Source of the DNA: Martelella radicis
GTDB taxonomy: Bacteria > Pseudomonadota > Alphaproteobacteria > Rhizobiales > Rhizobiaceae
Direction: 5' to 3'
Length of the DNA: 64,000 bases
NCBI RefSeq assembly: GCF_014196625.1
Contig: NZ_JACIDZ010000010.1
Span: forward strand, 124,001 to 188,000
This document shows positions 34,774 through 44,700 of the stretch, piece by piece; within the stretch, counting starts at the first letter, position 1; each line of letters opens with the position of its first letter. A program made the translations under genes and the position numbers. The notes under the pieces were generated by a model. That model saw nothing but the letters and a program-made list of their open reading frames with translations. It ran no database searches and was not told the origin of the DNA.

Positions 34774-35040
34774 ATGAGCAATGAAGTCAATCGATTTTTG
34801 GGCGGTACCGTCGTCGGCACGATCGTCAGGCTGCTGGTGGTCTCGCTGATCGTCGGCTTCATCTTCTCCGCGCTCAATATCCACCCGCTCGACATCTGGT
34901 ATGGCGTCATCGATTTCTTCGGCAATCTCTGGCGGCGCGGCTTTGCTGCGCTCGGCGAGATCGGCCATTATTTCGTGCTCGGCGCCATCATCGTCGTGCC
35001 CGTCTTCATCATCATCCGCATTCTGAGCTATCGCCGTTGA
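34774..35040 (+). CDS. DUF6460-like small membrane protein
   Basis: An 88-aa protein with two membrane helices (TIVRLLVVSLIVGFIFSALN and YFVLGAIIVVPVFIIIRILS) joined by NIHPLDIWYGVIDFFGNLWR. The size and the helix-IHPLD-helix layout match a small integrin-like family of alphaproteobacteria (DUF6460). AAGAGGA lies upstream of the ATG at 34774. The stop overlaps the TTG start of the next gene (TTGA), so they are coupled. Function unknown. Confidence 0.7.
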   Translation: MSNEVNRFLGGTVVGTIVRLLVVSLIVGFIFSALNIHPLDIWYGVIDFFGNLWRRGFAALGEIGHYFVLGAIIVVPVFIIIRILSYRR

Positions 35041-35528
35041 CCCTATCCACGACCAGCCGCCGGGCCTTCGCGCTTTCAATCCTCGCAATCGGGCTTTCGG
35101 CCTGCGGTCTCTTCTCCGGCAGCGGCCTGCCGCGCGGGGATGTCAGCGCCACAGCGATGACCTCCACATTCCTGCCCTGGGTCAATGAGCTGAGGGAAAG
35201 CCGCGGCCTTGCCCCGGTCAGCGCGTCCAGAACCTGCAACGCGGTTGCTTCCGACCAGGCGAGCCGCATGGCCCTTGCCGACAGGATGAACCACATCACC
35301 GGTCCGGAAAGCGTTGCCGCGCGCTTCAAGCGCAACGACCTGCCGCTGCCGGCAGCCGAAAACATCGCCATGCATCAGGCAACGCCCGAGCGCGCCTTCC
35401 AGGCCTGGGTGGCGTCGCCGAAGCATCTGGAGAATATGCTGGGAAATTATTCCCATCTTGGCGTAGCCAAGGCGACAAGCCCGAAGTCCGGCAACACGCC
35501 CTTCTGGTCCATGTGCCTCAGCAGCTAG
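35037..35528 (+). CDS. CAP-domain lipoprotein
   Basis: A 163-aa exported protein with a lipoprotein signal (LAIGLSAC, Cys near residue 23) and a CAP/SCP-PR1 domain: NELRESRGLAPVSASRTCNA, ASRMALADRMNHI with one family His, AAENIAMHQATPERAFQAWV with the Glu-Asn-Ile motif, and SPKHLENMLGNYSHLGVAKA with the second His. The lipid-anchored domain should sit in the periplasm or on the outer membrane. Translation starts at TTG 35037, overlapping the previous stop. Its TAG overlaps the convergent pyrD stop by four bases. The molecular role of bacterial CAP proteins is poorly known. Confidence 0.85.
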   Translation: MTLSTTSRRAFALSILAIGLSACGLFSGSGLPRGDVSATAMTSTFLPWVNELRESRGLAPVSASRTCNAVASDQASRMALADRMNHITGPESVAARFKRNDLPLPAAENIAMHQATPERAFQAWVASPKHLENMLGNYSHLGVAKATSPKSGNTPFWSMCLSS

Positions 35529-36607
35529 ACTTGAAAGGGCTTGGCGGCCCATTCATCGACGGACGTGTCGCGCAACTCGCGAAGCGATGACGCGCCGTCC
35601 GCCTCAAGCGCATCCAGCATCGCGGCAAGACTGTCGGCGATCAGCTGCGGCCCCTCATAGACCATGCCCGAATAGATCTGCACCAGATCCGCGCCGGCGC
35701 GGATCTTTTCAAGCGCGCGGGCGCCGGTCGAGACACCGCCAACGCCGATGATCACCTTTTCCGGCCCAAGGCGCTTTCTGACGCGCGCCAGAAGCGCCGT
35801 CGAGCGTTCAAACAGCGGCGCGCCGGAAAGCCCGCCGCTCTCGCCCGCCAGTCTTGCGTCCGTCAGGCCGTCACGCGCAAGCGTGGTGTTGGAAGCGATC
35901 ACGCCGTCGAGCGTGCTTGCCGCGACCTCGGCAATGATATCGTCAAGCCCTGCCTCGGTGAGGTCCGGCGCGATCTTGAGGAAGACTGGCACGCGCCGCT
36001 CGGCTTTCTCGCGCGCTTCGCCCACGGCATCGAGCAGCCGCGCCAATTGCTCACGCGCCTGCAGGTCTCTGAGGCCCGGCGTGTTGGGCGAGGAAATGTT
36101 GACGGTGAGATAATCGGCAAGCGGGGAGAAACGGTCGATGCCGGCGACATAGTCGGCAATCCGGTCTTCGGACGTCTTGTTCGCGCCGATATTGACACCG
36201 ACGATCCCGCCTTTGCTGCGGCCTTCAAGCCGAGCGGCAAGCGCGGCATGGCCTTCATTGTTGAAGCCCATGCGGTTGATCACCGCCTCGTCCTTCACCA
36301 GCCGGAAAAGTCGGGGCTTCGGATTGCCCGGCTGCGGACGCGGCGTGACCGTGCCCACCTCCACATGGCCGAATCCGAGCTTCACCAGACCGTCGATCGC
36401 CTCGCCGTTCTTGTCGAGACCGGCGGCGACGCCGAGCGGATTGGCAAAGGACAGGCCGGCGGCCGAAACCGCAAGGCGCGGGTTCGCCGCATGACGCGCG
36501 CGCGGCATCAGGCCGGAAGCGATACCCTTGACGGTCAGCCCGTGGGCCACTTCCGGGTCAAGCAGGAAGACGGCGTTGCGCGCGCCGCATTTGAACAGGT
36601 TGATCAT
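35525..36607 (-). CDS. pyrD: dihydroorotate dehydrogenase (quinone), class 2
   Basis: A 360-aa FMN enzyme of pyrimidine synthesis that oxidises dihydroorotate to orotate with quinone. FANPLGVAAGLDKNGEAIDG and VEVGTVTPRPQPGNPKPRLF lie near the N-terminus; NINGANK-type FMN contacts (GVNIGANKTS) and TVNISSPNTPGLRDLQ with the catalytic Ser follow. The N-terminal helices for membrane attachment (class 2) are present. The ATG at 36607 overlaps the stop of the DUF952 gene upstream by four bases. Confidence 0.96.
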   Translation of the reverse strand: MINLFKCGARNAVFLLDPEVAHGLTVKGIASGLMPRARHAANPRLAVSAAGLSFANPLGVAAGLDKNGEAIDGLVKLGFGHVEVGTVTPRPQPGNPKPRLFRLVKDEAVINRMGFNNEGHAALAARLEGRSKGGIVGVNIGANKTSEDRIADYVAGIDRFSPLADYLTVNISSPNTPGLRDLQAREQLARLLDAVGEAREKAERRVPVFLKIAPDLTEAGLDDIIAEVAASTLDGVIASNTTLARDGLTDARLAGESGGLSGAPLFERSTALLARVRKRLGPEKVIIGVGGVSTGARALEKIRAGADLVQIYSGMVYEGPQLIADSLAAMLDALEADGASSLRELRDTSVDEWAAKPFQV

Positions 36608-36951
36608 GTGAGAAGCCCGCTGAAATCATGGCCGCCATCCGGCATCTCTGGGAGCGGTTTCTCCCAGAGAACCGCCGAAAAGGGGAGGACCGCATAAAGA
36701 TGGGGAAAGAGAGCGCCGCCGCGCGACAGCTCGTATCTGAGCTTCGGGCCAAGCGCGTCGGGGTCGACTGCCACCAGCAGAAGATCGCGCTGGCCGGCAA
36801 AATGGCGGCGGGCAGTCTCTGCAACCTGTTCCGCCGTTGAAAAGTGAATGAACCCGTCGGAAAGATCGACCGCCGCCCCGTGATAGACGCCGCTTGGCCG
36901 CGCGGCCTGCCATTCTTTGCGCTCGACAATCTTGAAAATCGGTTGCGACAT
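36604..36951 (-). CDS. DUF952 family protein
   Basis: A 115-aa cytosolic protein of the DUF952 family: IFKIVERKEWQAARPSGVYHG at the start, LSDGFIHFSTAEQVAETARR and LLLVAVDPDALGPKLRYELS in the middle, and FPHLYAVLPFSAVLW at the end. The family resembles glutathione-S-transferase-associated or ADP-ribose-type folds, but no activity is assigned. It is the first gene of the DUF952-pyrD pair, coupled by ATGA, a pairing that is common in rhizobia. Confidence 0.88.
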   Translation of the reverse strand: MSQPIFKIVERKEWQAARPSGVYHGAAVDLSDGFIHFSTAEQVAETARRHFAGQRDLLLVAVDPDALGPKLRYELSRGGALFPHLYAVLPFSAVLWEKPLPEMPDGGHDFSGLLT

Positions 36952-37211
36952 GTGGATCGGCTCCCGGTGACATCATTGCGGCCCGGGTTTGAACCAGCGG
37001 GCGTCAAAAGTCCATGACAATTGAAACATGCCGCGCGAAAGCAACAGCAAAAGCCGGCTTTTCCATGCCGATCCCTTTTTTTCTATTGATATCCGGCTCA
37101 AACACGCGATCATGGAGAAGATTTTCGCCGTTTTGTTGCAGCATTGACGCGATCGTTCTATCACGTGACAAATGGCTGGGGTTGTGACATTGCCTTTGGG
37201 AGGAGGCAGGA

Positions 37212-37859
37212 ATGACCGGACAGACAATTTTGATCGCCGACGATCACCCGCTGTTTCGCAGCGCCCTGAAACAGGCAATCAGCGGAATGGCGACCTATTA
37301 CGCTGTCGTTGAGGCCGGCGATTTCGACGGCGTGCAGCAGGCCGCGCGCGAAAACCCGAATGCCGACCTGCTTCTGCTCGACCTCGCCATGCCGGGTGTG
37401 AGCGGGCTTTCCGGGCTGATCACGCTGAAGGCGGAGTTTTCCAGCCTGCCCATCGTGGTGATCTCGGCAAGCGACGACGAGGACACGATCCGCCGCACGC
37501 TGGCGCTCGGCGCCTCCGGCTTCATCTCCAAATCCGCCGGCATCGACGAATTGCGCAACGGCATCCGCACGGTGCTCTCCGGCGAGATCTACACGCCGGA
37601 GAATTTCGAGGGCGGCGAGGAGACCGACCCCGACATTGCCGACATGCTGGAAAGGCTGCAGACCCTGACGCCCCAGCAGTCCCGCGTGCTGCGCATGCTG
37701 TGCGAGGGCCTGCTCAACAAGCAGATCGCCTATGAGCTCGGCGTGTCCGAGGCGACCGTGAAGGCGCATGTCTCGGCCATCCTCTTGAAGCTCAATGTCG
37801 ACAGCCGCACCCAGGCGGTGATCCAGCTCGGCAAGGTCAATATGGCAATGGTCGCCTAG
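37212..37859 (+). CDS. LuxR/NarL-type response regulator (orphan)
   Basis: A 215-aa two-component regulator. The receiver domain (residues 1-120) has the acidic pair in ILIADDHPLF, the phosphoacceptor Asp in LLLLDLAMPG and the conserved Lys in GFISKSAG. The LuxR helix-turn-helix (residues about 150-210) contains LTPQQSRVLRMLCEGLLNKQ and ELGVSEATVKAHVSAILLKL. No histidine kinase is adjacent, so the partner must be elsewhere. GGGAGGAGG precedes the ATG. Target genes are not evident. Confidence 0.92.
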   Translation: MTGQTILIADDHPLFRSALKQAISGMATYYAVVEAGDFDGVQQAARENPNADLLLLDLAMPGVSGLSGLITLKAEFSSLPIVVISASDDEDTIRRTLALGASGFISKSAGIDELRNGIRTVLSGEIYTPENFEGGEETDPDIADMLERLQTLTPQQSRVLRMLCEGLLNKQIAYELGVSEATVKAHVSAILLKLNVDSRTQAVIQLGKVNMAMVA

Positions 37860-37978
37860 GTCCCCCGGGAGCCAAATCCGGTTTCTGGAAAGGATTTTAT
37901 TCCTTTCATGGCTTTACGCGGCAATAGGCCATGCGATATAATCCGCCGGTCATCAACGGGGCCATTTCGTGAACCATA

Positions 37979-38650
37979 ATGTCCAGCAGGCTTCGCCATA
38001 GCGCCATCTGGGATGCGATCGACGATCTCGCCGCGCGCCACAAGCTGACCCCTTCAGGCCTGGCGCGCCGGGCCGGGCTTGATCCGACGGCCTTCAACAA
38101 ATCCAAGCGCCTTGGCAAGGACGGACGAGAACGCTGGCCATCGATGGAATCAATCGCCAAGGTGCTTGATGCGACCGGCAGCGACCTCTCGGCCTTTCTT
38201 GGCGGGGAGGCCGACCAGCGCAAGGGCGCGCCGCCTTCCGGCGCTTTTCCGCCGCAACCCTCCACCATCCCGCTTCTGGGCCTTGCCCGCGCCGGAACGG
38301 GCGGTTTTTTCGACGATGGCGGCTTCCCTGTCGGCCAGGGCTGGGACGAAGTCGATTTCCCCGCACCGGCCCGCACCAGCCACAGCGTCTATGCGCTCGA
38401 GGTGCAGGGCGACAGCATGCTGCCGCTTTACCGCGACGGCGACGTGCTGATCGTCGAGGCCAATGCCGAGACCCGCAAGGGCGACCGCGTGGTGGTCAAG
38501 ACCCATGACGGCGAAGTCATGGCCAAGGTTCTGGTGCGTCGCACCAGCCGTCAGATCGAACTCATGTCGATCAATCCCGCCCATGAAAACCTTACCTTCG
38601 ACCTTTCCGCCGTGGAATGGATCGCCCGTATCATCTGGGCGAGCCAGTAG
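37979..38650 (+). CDS. S24-family repressor-like protein (HTH plus LexA-type peptidase)
   Basis: A 223-aa protein of the CI/LexA type. Residues about 10-70 form the DNA-binding helices (LAARHKLTPSGLARRAGLDP), and residues about 125-220 the S24 fold with the catalytic Ser in EVQGDSMLPLYRDGD and the Lys in GDRVVVKTHDGEVMAKVL. Self-cleavage would occur in the linker, where LARAG (residues about 102-106) gives a plausible Ala-Gly site. Despite the phage-like architecture, no prophage genes are adjacent; similar solitary genes are widespread in rhizobia. It is followed by a TerB-like gene after 29 bases. Confidence 0.85.
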   Translation: MSSRLRHSAIWDAIDDLAARHKLTPSGLARRAGLDPTAFNKSKRLGKDGRERWPSMESIAKVLDATGSDLSAFLGGEADQRKGAPPSGAFPPQPSTIPLLGLARAGTGGFFDDGGFPVGQGWDEVDFPAPARTSHSVYALEVQGDSMLPLYRDGDVLIVEANAETRKGDRVVVKTHDGEVMAKVLVRRTSRQIELMSINPAHENLTFDLSAVEWIARIIWASQ

Positions 38651-38679
38651 CGGCCGCATCCACCTGAAAGACATGCCTC

Positions 38680-39096
38680 ATGACCCGGACACCGCTTAAC
38701 CATTATGATGCCCTGATCTATGTGATGGTCATGGCTTCCGCCGTCGACAGCGCCATGAGCGATGGAGAACTCGCGCGGATCGGCCATATCACCCGCTCGC
38801 TTCCGGTTTTCGACGGGTTCGATGAGGACCGCCTGACCGACGTGGCCCATGCCTGCGCCGATGTTCTGTCCGGCAGCGAGGGCATGGATATTGCCCTTGA
38901 AATCATCCGCGACACCCTCCCTTCGCGCCTTTATGATACCGCCTATGCGCTCGCAGTCGAAATCATGTCGGTTGACCAGGCCATTCGCCCGGAGGAAATC
39001 CGGCTGCTGCAGCTTTTGCGCGATCGACTCAACCTCGACAAGCTGACCTGCGCGGCAATCGAGCGCGGTGCGATCGCGCGCTACCGCGCGCTTTGA
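38680..39096 (+). CDS. TerB-family (tellurite resistance-like) protein
   Basis: A 138-aa all-helical cytosolic protein. YDALIYVMVMASAVDSAMSD and LPVFDGFDEDRLTDVAHACA resemble the TerB fold, with the acidic DxxMSDxE metal-binding type motif in the first repeat and VEIMSVDQAIRPEEIRLLQL in the second. TerB proteins bind metal ions and act at the membrane in stress responses; the isolated rhizobial forms have no defined role. It may be cotranscribed with the S24 gene 29 bases upstream. A 7-bp hairpin lies at 39166-39182 downstream. Confidence 0.8.
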   Translation: MTRTPLNHYDALIYVMVMASAVDSAMSDGELARIGHITRSLPVFDGFDEDRLTDVAHACADVLSGSEGMDIALEIIRDTLPSRLYDTAYALAVEIMSVDQAIRPEEIRLLQLLRDRLNLDKLTCAAIERGAIARYRAL

Positions 39097-39283
39097 ATAT
39101 GACTTTATTTTCAGAATATTAGTTCGAAGCAGCGCTACGTCGCCGCCGCCGCGGGTGCTGATGAGCGCAAAGAATCTTTGCGTGCATTGTCAAAAATAAC
39201 ACTTACATGTTGTGATTTTTCGGAAAGGGAGCTTTACTAGAAGCCTTCTAAATACGCGCATAGCGGGTTGAAAGGAGGTTTCG

Positions 39284-41179
39284 ATGAAGGCTTCGCCCTT
39301 GTCCGCGGACACGCGCACAAGCCCGAAGTTCTCCGCCCGGCAGCGCTGGGCGGCAACCGATCCGCTTGCAGGCGAGCGTCGCATGCTGCGCCGCCTGGGT
39401 TTCAACGATGCGCTTATCGAAAGCTGCGAGGCGGCGGCGCGCCGCAACGGCACAACCATCGAAGACGAGCTTCTCGCCGAAGGCTCTGTTGTGCAGGAGA
39501 CTTATTATCGCAGGCTCGCATCCTATCTGGGGCTGCCTTTCACCGTTGCGATCGATGCCGAAGCGGTTGCCGACCGGCCCAAGATCGATCGCCTGCTTGC
39601 CGTTCCCTCGGGCCTGCGCATCGAAGGCGGCGAAGGCGGAGCGACCTATGCCATCATTCCGCGCGCCAGGGACCTGGCAGACCTGCACCGCCGCCTCTCG
39701 GGTCGGCCTGCCATTCGCCGGGCCGTGGTCGTGACCATGCCGTCGACAATCCGCAAAACCGTCTGGGAGGTAGGGGCCGCCCGGCGGCTTGCCGGTACAA
39801 TCCACCGGCTGATGATCTGGGAGCCGCGCTTTTCGGCCCGGATCGTGTTCTGGGGAAAGCAGGGCTTTCTCCTCGGCGGCGGCGTTGCCAGCTTTCTCGC
39901 CGGCCTCGCGCTTTTCACAGCCGAGACATTGCTTCTGGCGCATATCCTGTTCTCGGCTCTCTACGCCCTTTCCCTCCTCATCCGCCTTGCGGCCGTGAGG
40001 GCCGGAGCGAGGCCGGAACCGGAAGCGACAGAAGCAGCGGTTGAAGGTCCGGTGCCGGTTTATACGGTATTGGTCGCGCTCTACCGTGAGGCCAACATGA
40101 TCCCTCAACTCGTCGAGCACATGAAGAAGCTGAACTGGCCCGCCTCGAGGCTTGATATCAAGCTTGTCTGCGAGGCGGATGACAGCGCCACCATGGCTGC
40201 AATTGAGGCCGAAACCCTGCCTGCGCATTTCGAACTGGTCCGCGTTCCTCCGGCCCTGCCGCGGACCAAGCCGAAGGCGCTGAACTATGCGCTTTCCGGC
40301 GCCCGGGGCACATACCTCACCATCTATGACGCCGAAGACCGTCCGCACCCCGATCAACTGCGCGAGGCCTGGCAGACATTCAGCCGGGGCCCAGCCACAC
40401 TCGGTTGCCTGCAGGCGCCGCTCGTCGTGGGCAATATCGGACAGAACTGGATATCGGCGCTGTTCGCCTGCGAATATGCAGGCCTGTTCCGCGGCATATT
40501 GCCGTTTCTGGCGCGCCATCGATTTCCCTTGCCGCTGGGCGGCACCTCGAACCATTTCAGAACAGAGGTTCTGCGGCGGTGCCGCGCCTGGGACCCCTAC
40601 AATGTGGCAGAGGACGCCGATCTCGGCCTCAGGCTTCACCGTCTCGGCTATCATTGCGGCGTGATCGGCCGGCCGACCCTGGAGGACGCGCCGGAGACCG
40701 TCAGAGCCTGGATTTCCCAGCGCTCGCGCTGGATCAAGGGCTGGCTTCAGACATTGCTGGTGGCGCTGCGCGAGCCCTCGCGGCTGTTTTCCGAACTTGG
40801 CACGCTCGGTGCGCTGGTTTTCCTGGCCAACGGGGCGGGCGTCATCCTGTCCTCGCTGTTGCATCCGCTCCTGTTTGTGGCGCTGGCCATGACGATTGCC
40901 GCGATCATTCACCCGGACTACAATCCCGGCCCACTGCACCAGATGCTGTCGGGCCTCGATCTCGCCAATATCCTGGCAAGCTACTGGGTATTTCTGAGGC
41001 TCGGCCTGTCGAGGATGGAACCGGACGAGGCGCGACAGATGCGCGCCGATGCCCTTTACCTGCCGTTCTACTGGCTGATGCTTTCGGCCGCCGCCTGGAA
41101 GGCATTCGCCGAACTCTATCACGCGCCGTTCCTATGGCGGAAGACCGCCCACAGGCCCAACGCGCAACGACCCGGATGA
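39284..41179 (+). CDS. membrane GT2 glycosyltransferase with N-terminal MshEN-like domain
   Basis: A 631-aa protein. Residues about 40-190 resemble the GspE/MshE N-terminal domain (MLRRLGFNDALIESCEAAAR, YYRRLASYLGLPF). Two membrane helices around 205-250 lead to a GT-A domain with VALYREA, the UDP-binding CEADDSAT, DxD-type YDAEDRPHP, the acceptor motif AEDADLGLRLHR and ISQRSRWIKGWLQ (QxxRW); more membrane helices follow. This is the plan of processive or NfrB-like glycosyltransferases. AAAGGAGGT directly before the ATG is a strong ribosome site. The polysaccharide made is unknown and no cyclic-di-GMP PilZ domain is visible. Confidence 0.85.
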   Translation: MKASPLSADTRTSPKFSARQRWAATDPLAGERRMLRRLGFNDALIESCEAAARRNGTTIEDELLAEGSVVQETYYRRLASYLGLPFTVAIDAEAVADRPKIDRLLAVPSGLRIEGGEGGATYAIIPRARDLADLHRRLSGRPAIRRAVVVTMPSTIRKTVWEVGAARRLAGTIHRLMIWEPRFSARIVFWGKQGFLLGGGVASFLAGLALFTAETLLLAHILFSALYALSLLIRLAAVRAGARPEPEATEAAVEGPVPVYTVLVALYREANMIPQLVEHMKKLNWPASRLDIKLVCEADDSATMAAIEAETLPAHFELVRVPPALPRTKPKALNYALSGARGTYLTIYDAEDRPHPDQLREAWQTFSRGPATLGCLQAPLVVGNIGQNWISALFACEYAGLFRGILPFLARHRFPLPLGGTSNHFRTEVLRRCRAWDPYNVAEDADLGLRLHRLGYHCGVIGRPTLEDAPETVRAWISQRSRWIKGWLQTLLVALREPSRLFSELGTLGALVFLANGAGVILSSLLHPLLFVALAMTIAAIIHPDYNPGPLHQMLSGLDLANILASYWVFLRLGLSRMEPDEARQMRADALYLPFYWLMLSAAAWKAFAELYHAPFLWRKTAHRPNAQRPG

Positions 41180-41221
41180 AGAGGGCGGGAAAGCGGGCAA
41201 ATAGGGAACGACGCCTGGCGC

Positions 41222-41698
41222 TCAGTTCCTTACGATGACGAAGCGGATATCATCCTTGGTGCTGCCATAGACCCGGTCGCTGAAAGAATCGACGGGCAGG
41301 TCGATCGTTCCGATATTAGGGCTTGCGATACCGGAGAGGATGATGGTGCGGCCCCTGCGTTCCCATTGGTTGATGCGGGCGACGCCGTTGATGCTACCCA
41401 GGCCTTCGACCTGGTTGCAGGCAAAGGTGCTGACGCGCCCCTTTTGCGCATTGAGAGCGCTTTTGTGGAATTCAACCGAGCAGCTTCTGCTGGTCGGGCC
41501 AATGGCGGGGTACATCTTCCATTTGCCGATGATCGAATCGGGCATTTCCTTTTCACCGGCTGGCTTCTGGGGGGTCGGCATGGCTGGAGCAGATGGGATC
41601 GCGCCATCCGAAACCGTACAGCCGGCCAATCCCACCAGGAGAAAGAGGCCAGCGCTGGCGAAAACGGAAAAGCTTGTTCTTGAAAGGTCGGGTTTCAT
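41222..41698 (-). CDS. lipoprotein resembling Omp19/AprI-type protease inhibitors
   Basis: A 158-aa lipoprotein (LLVGLAGC, Cys at about residue 27) with a Pro/Ala-rich linker and a C-terminal domain of about 100 residues. That domain has IIGKWKMYP, a Cys pair (SCSVEF and FACNQVE), a central RINQWERRGRTIILSG and a final FVIVRN strand, the spacing of the AprI/Inh beta-barrel inhibitor and Omp19 families. It starts 36 bases after the stop of the subtilisin autotransporter on the same strand, so it may guard the periplasm from that protease. The family call is by pattern only. Confidence 0.55.
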   Translation of the reverse strand: MKPDLSRTSFSVFASAGLFLLVGLAGCTVSDGAIPSAPAMPTPQKPAGEKEMPDSIIGKWKMYPAIGPTSRSCSVEFHKSALNAQKGRVSTFACNQVEGLGSINGVARINQWERRGRTIILSGIASPNIGTIDLPVDSFSDRVYGSTKDDIRFVIVRN

Positions 41699-41734
41699 GA
41701 GACGGTGTTCCTTGTCTTGATTGCGCGAGCCGCC

Positions 41735-44700
41735 TTAGAATTCGAAGCTGGCGTTGAATGAGAAAACCTGGCTGGTGAGGTTGTCGCGAAACTCGGCTTC
41801 ATAAGAAGCGCCGAGCGTGAAGCGGTCGGATGCGACCGCGTTGAGCGAAAGGCGTCCGACGAAGGCATTGCGGCCGATATCGGCGCCGTCGGCCTCGAAG
41901 CCTCCGCCCAGAATGCCGAGCTGCGAAGACCGGTCCAGCTCGCCGATGTCATAGCGCCATCCGAGGCTGGCCACGGGCTCGAAAACCATGCCGTTGTCCC
42001 GCGCGAAACGGCGTGACAAGTCGAGCGCCAGCGTGGTCTGCGTTTGCGAGAAGGTGTCCTCGGGCACGGCAAGACCGAACAGGCTTCCGGTCTCGTTCAT
42101 GGCGTTGCGGTGAAAACCGCGGTAGCCAAGCGTGGCCGAGGGCGTCAGGGTCAGCGGCGACAGCTCGAAATCCTCAAACGCGGAGACCTCCGCAAAGCCG
42201 CCGATACCCTCGCCGCTGGCGCTGGCCGTCGCCGCATAGGCACCGAGCGCAGTGGACCGGCTGGTCGAAAGGTCGCCGTAGGAAAGGCCGCCGCGAACGG
42301 CAAGGGTGGGCCCGTCCGTCACGAAGGTGGCGTAAACCGCACCCTGATAGGTGCCGATGTTTCCGGCGCCGTTGGCGCCTGCCGAAATGTCCGCATATTC
42401 ATAGGAACCGGCGATGCCTGCCGCGTTTCGGCCGAGATCCCAGTCGATGCCGAACGCGCCGTTATTGGCTCTCGCCTCGTAACCGGCAAGGCCGTTGGCG
42501 GAGCCGACGTCGGTGGCGGCGTGATTGCCGCTGATCCAGATTTCGCCCGCGCCGTATGGCGTCCCGGTTTCCGAAAGCCGGCCTTCGGCAAGGCCCATCT
42601 GCCGCTCGCCGATGCGGTCGGCAAACCGGCCGATTGCGCGGACAGCGCTGGATCCCATTTCAGCATGAAGCTGGCCGGTCATCGAGGGCAGCCCGGCTGA
42701 AAGCGCCGCGGCATTGGCCTGGTAAAGCTGGTTGAAGCCGTCGTTGAACACAGGGTCGGGCCGCACGCCCGCTTCCGGCCGTCCGGCATCGATCGCCGCC
42801 GCAAGCGCCCCTTCATTGCCGGAAAGCGTGATGCCCCATTCGGAGAGGTCGGCATAGTTTTCCGGCGTTGTTGCAAGCGAAAGCGCATCCGGCCAATAGA
42901 GAACATCGAGACGCGTGCCCGGCGCGAGGCCCGCATCGGGCTGTTCAAGGCTGGTGAAGCTTCCGCTCACCACGCCCGACTGCGTCTGCACAAAGGTGAA
43001 GACCTCCCCCGGCGCCGGCGTGAAGGTGTTTGTGGCCGCCCCCGAAATGCCGCGCAGGCGCGGAGCAATCATGCCATTGGCGGCAAAGCCGTTTCCCGGT
43101 CCGGTCACGATGATCCGGTCGTAATTGCCCGCGCCGTTCTGCGTTCCCGTTCCGTCGACATCGATCTGCGTGGTCGCCGTCTCGGCGAGCGCGACATTGC
43201 CGACGATGGTCAGCGTGCCGGGCGAATGCCCGGGCGCAAGCGTGCCCCCGACATTGACGTCAGAGACGACGAGGCCGGTTCCGCCAAGCGTGCCATCCGG
43301 TCCGATATCGAGCATTGGTGTCGTCAATGATCCATCGACCGCCATAAACCCGCCCTCAACACCGGTTCCGGCCTTGAAGGTCGCGTCGCTGACGATCGAA
43401 AGTGTTCCCGTCCCCACCTTCTCCAGAACGCCGTCGCTTTCGAACGAAACGATCCATGTCGTATCGGAGCCGTCCGCTCCGACGGTGAAGACTCCGTCCC
43501 CGATCATGCCGACAGGCGCGACCGAGAGCGCGCGGTCGAGCCGGACGAGCCCCCAGCCATAGATCGCGTCAACGCCTGCCGCGCCCAGATCCTCGGCCGT
43601 CATGAACAGGATCCTGACGATCTCAGCCGGGGAGAATGTCGGATAGGCCTCGGTAAGCACGGCGACCGCGCCCGAGACATTCGGCGCCGCCATGGAGGTG
43701 CCGCTTTCCACGCCGTATCCGGACCCTACGAGGCTTCCCGCCTCCGGAAGGGTCGAATAGATGCCGCTGTCGTAGTCGATGTTCGGGTTTGCGCCGAAGG
43801 GCGGTTTCTGGTTTCCCCCGGGGGCCGCCACGCACCATTCCCTGGCAACGCCGCATCGGTTGGAATAGGGCGCGATTTCATTATAGGCGTCGAGGGCGAC
43901 GACGACGACGATCCTGCCGCGCGCGACGCCATCCCGTTTTTCCGCCGCGCTCAGAGCTTGCGCAGAAGTGAAGCTGAGGTCGAGGCCCGTTCCCTCGTCA
44001 TTGTAGATCAGGCTGCCGGATGAATTGGTCGCGTTCTCGTTTTCGGGGCGGATGAACGGGAACAACCCATTCCCGCTCGGATTTTCCGCCACGATGGGAG
44101 CGAGCTCGTATTCGTTCCCGGCAGCCATGACGATGATCTGGCCGGCATCCAAGCTTGCGCGCATGGCCTTGGCGCTGTTGAGAATACCCGCCTGCTCTCC
44201 GACCGGGAGCTCCCACGTTTTCTCGCCGGGATCGATGTCCGGGCCGAAACTGCCGTTGATGACTTTCACATCCTCAAACTGGGAAAGGTAGTTGAAACTG
44301 AACGCGCCTCCGAGCGCATCGCGATCAACGGGCTCGCACTTATCGTAAAGCAGGCCCGGACCGCATATCTGCAGATCATCGATATCGAATTCTTCGGGCT
44401 CGCCCCCGTTTCCCAGGTCCACGGTCACCTTTCCGGCTGCGCCGGGGATCACGCCGACCGAGAGGAGCGTCGCCTCCGGCGCCACCCCTTCCATACCGAA
44501 GCCGTTGCGGCCGGCTCCGACAATGCCGGAAACATGCGTGCCGTGACCGTCAATATCGTACGTGTCCGTCGGCCCCTGTTCGAAGCCGGCTTCAAACTCG
44601 GCCACGGTCAGGTCTTCGTAAGCGAGGTTCGTGTCGAACCAGTGGAGATAATTGACCGATCGCGGGTCGACACGGCCTTCGAATTCCGGATGCACGGATC

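Noticed and set aside
37979-39096. Prophage, suggested by the S24 repressor-like gene
   Set aside because: No integrase, structural or lysis genes lie near it; its neighbours are chromosomal regulators and TerB.
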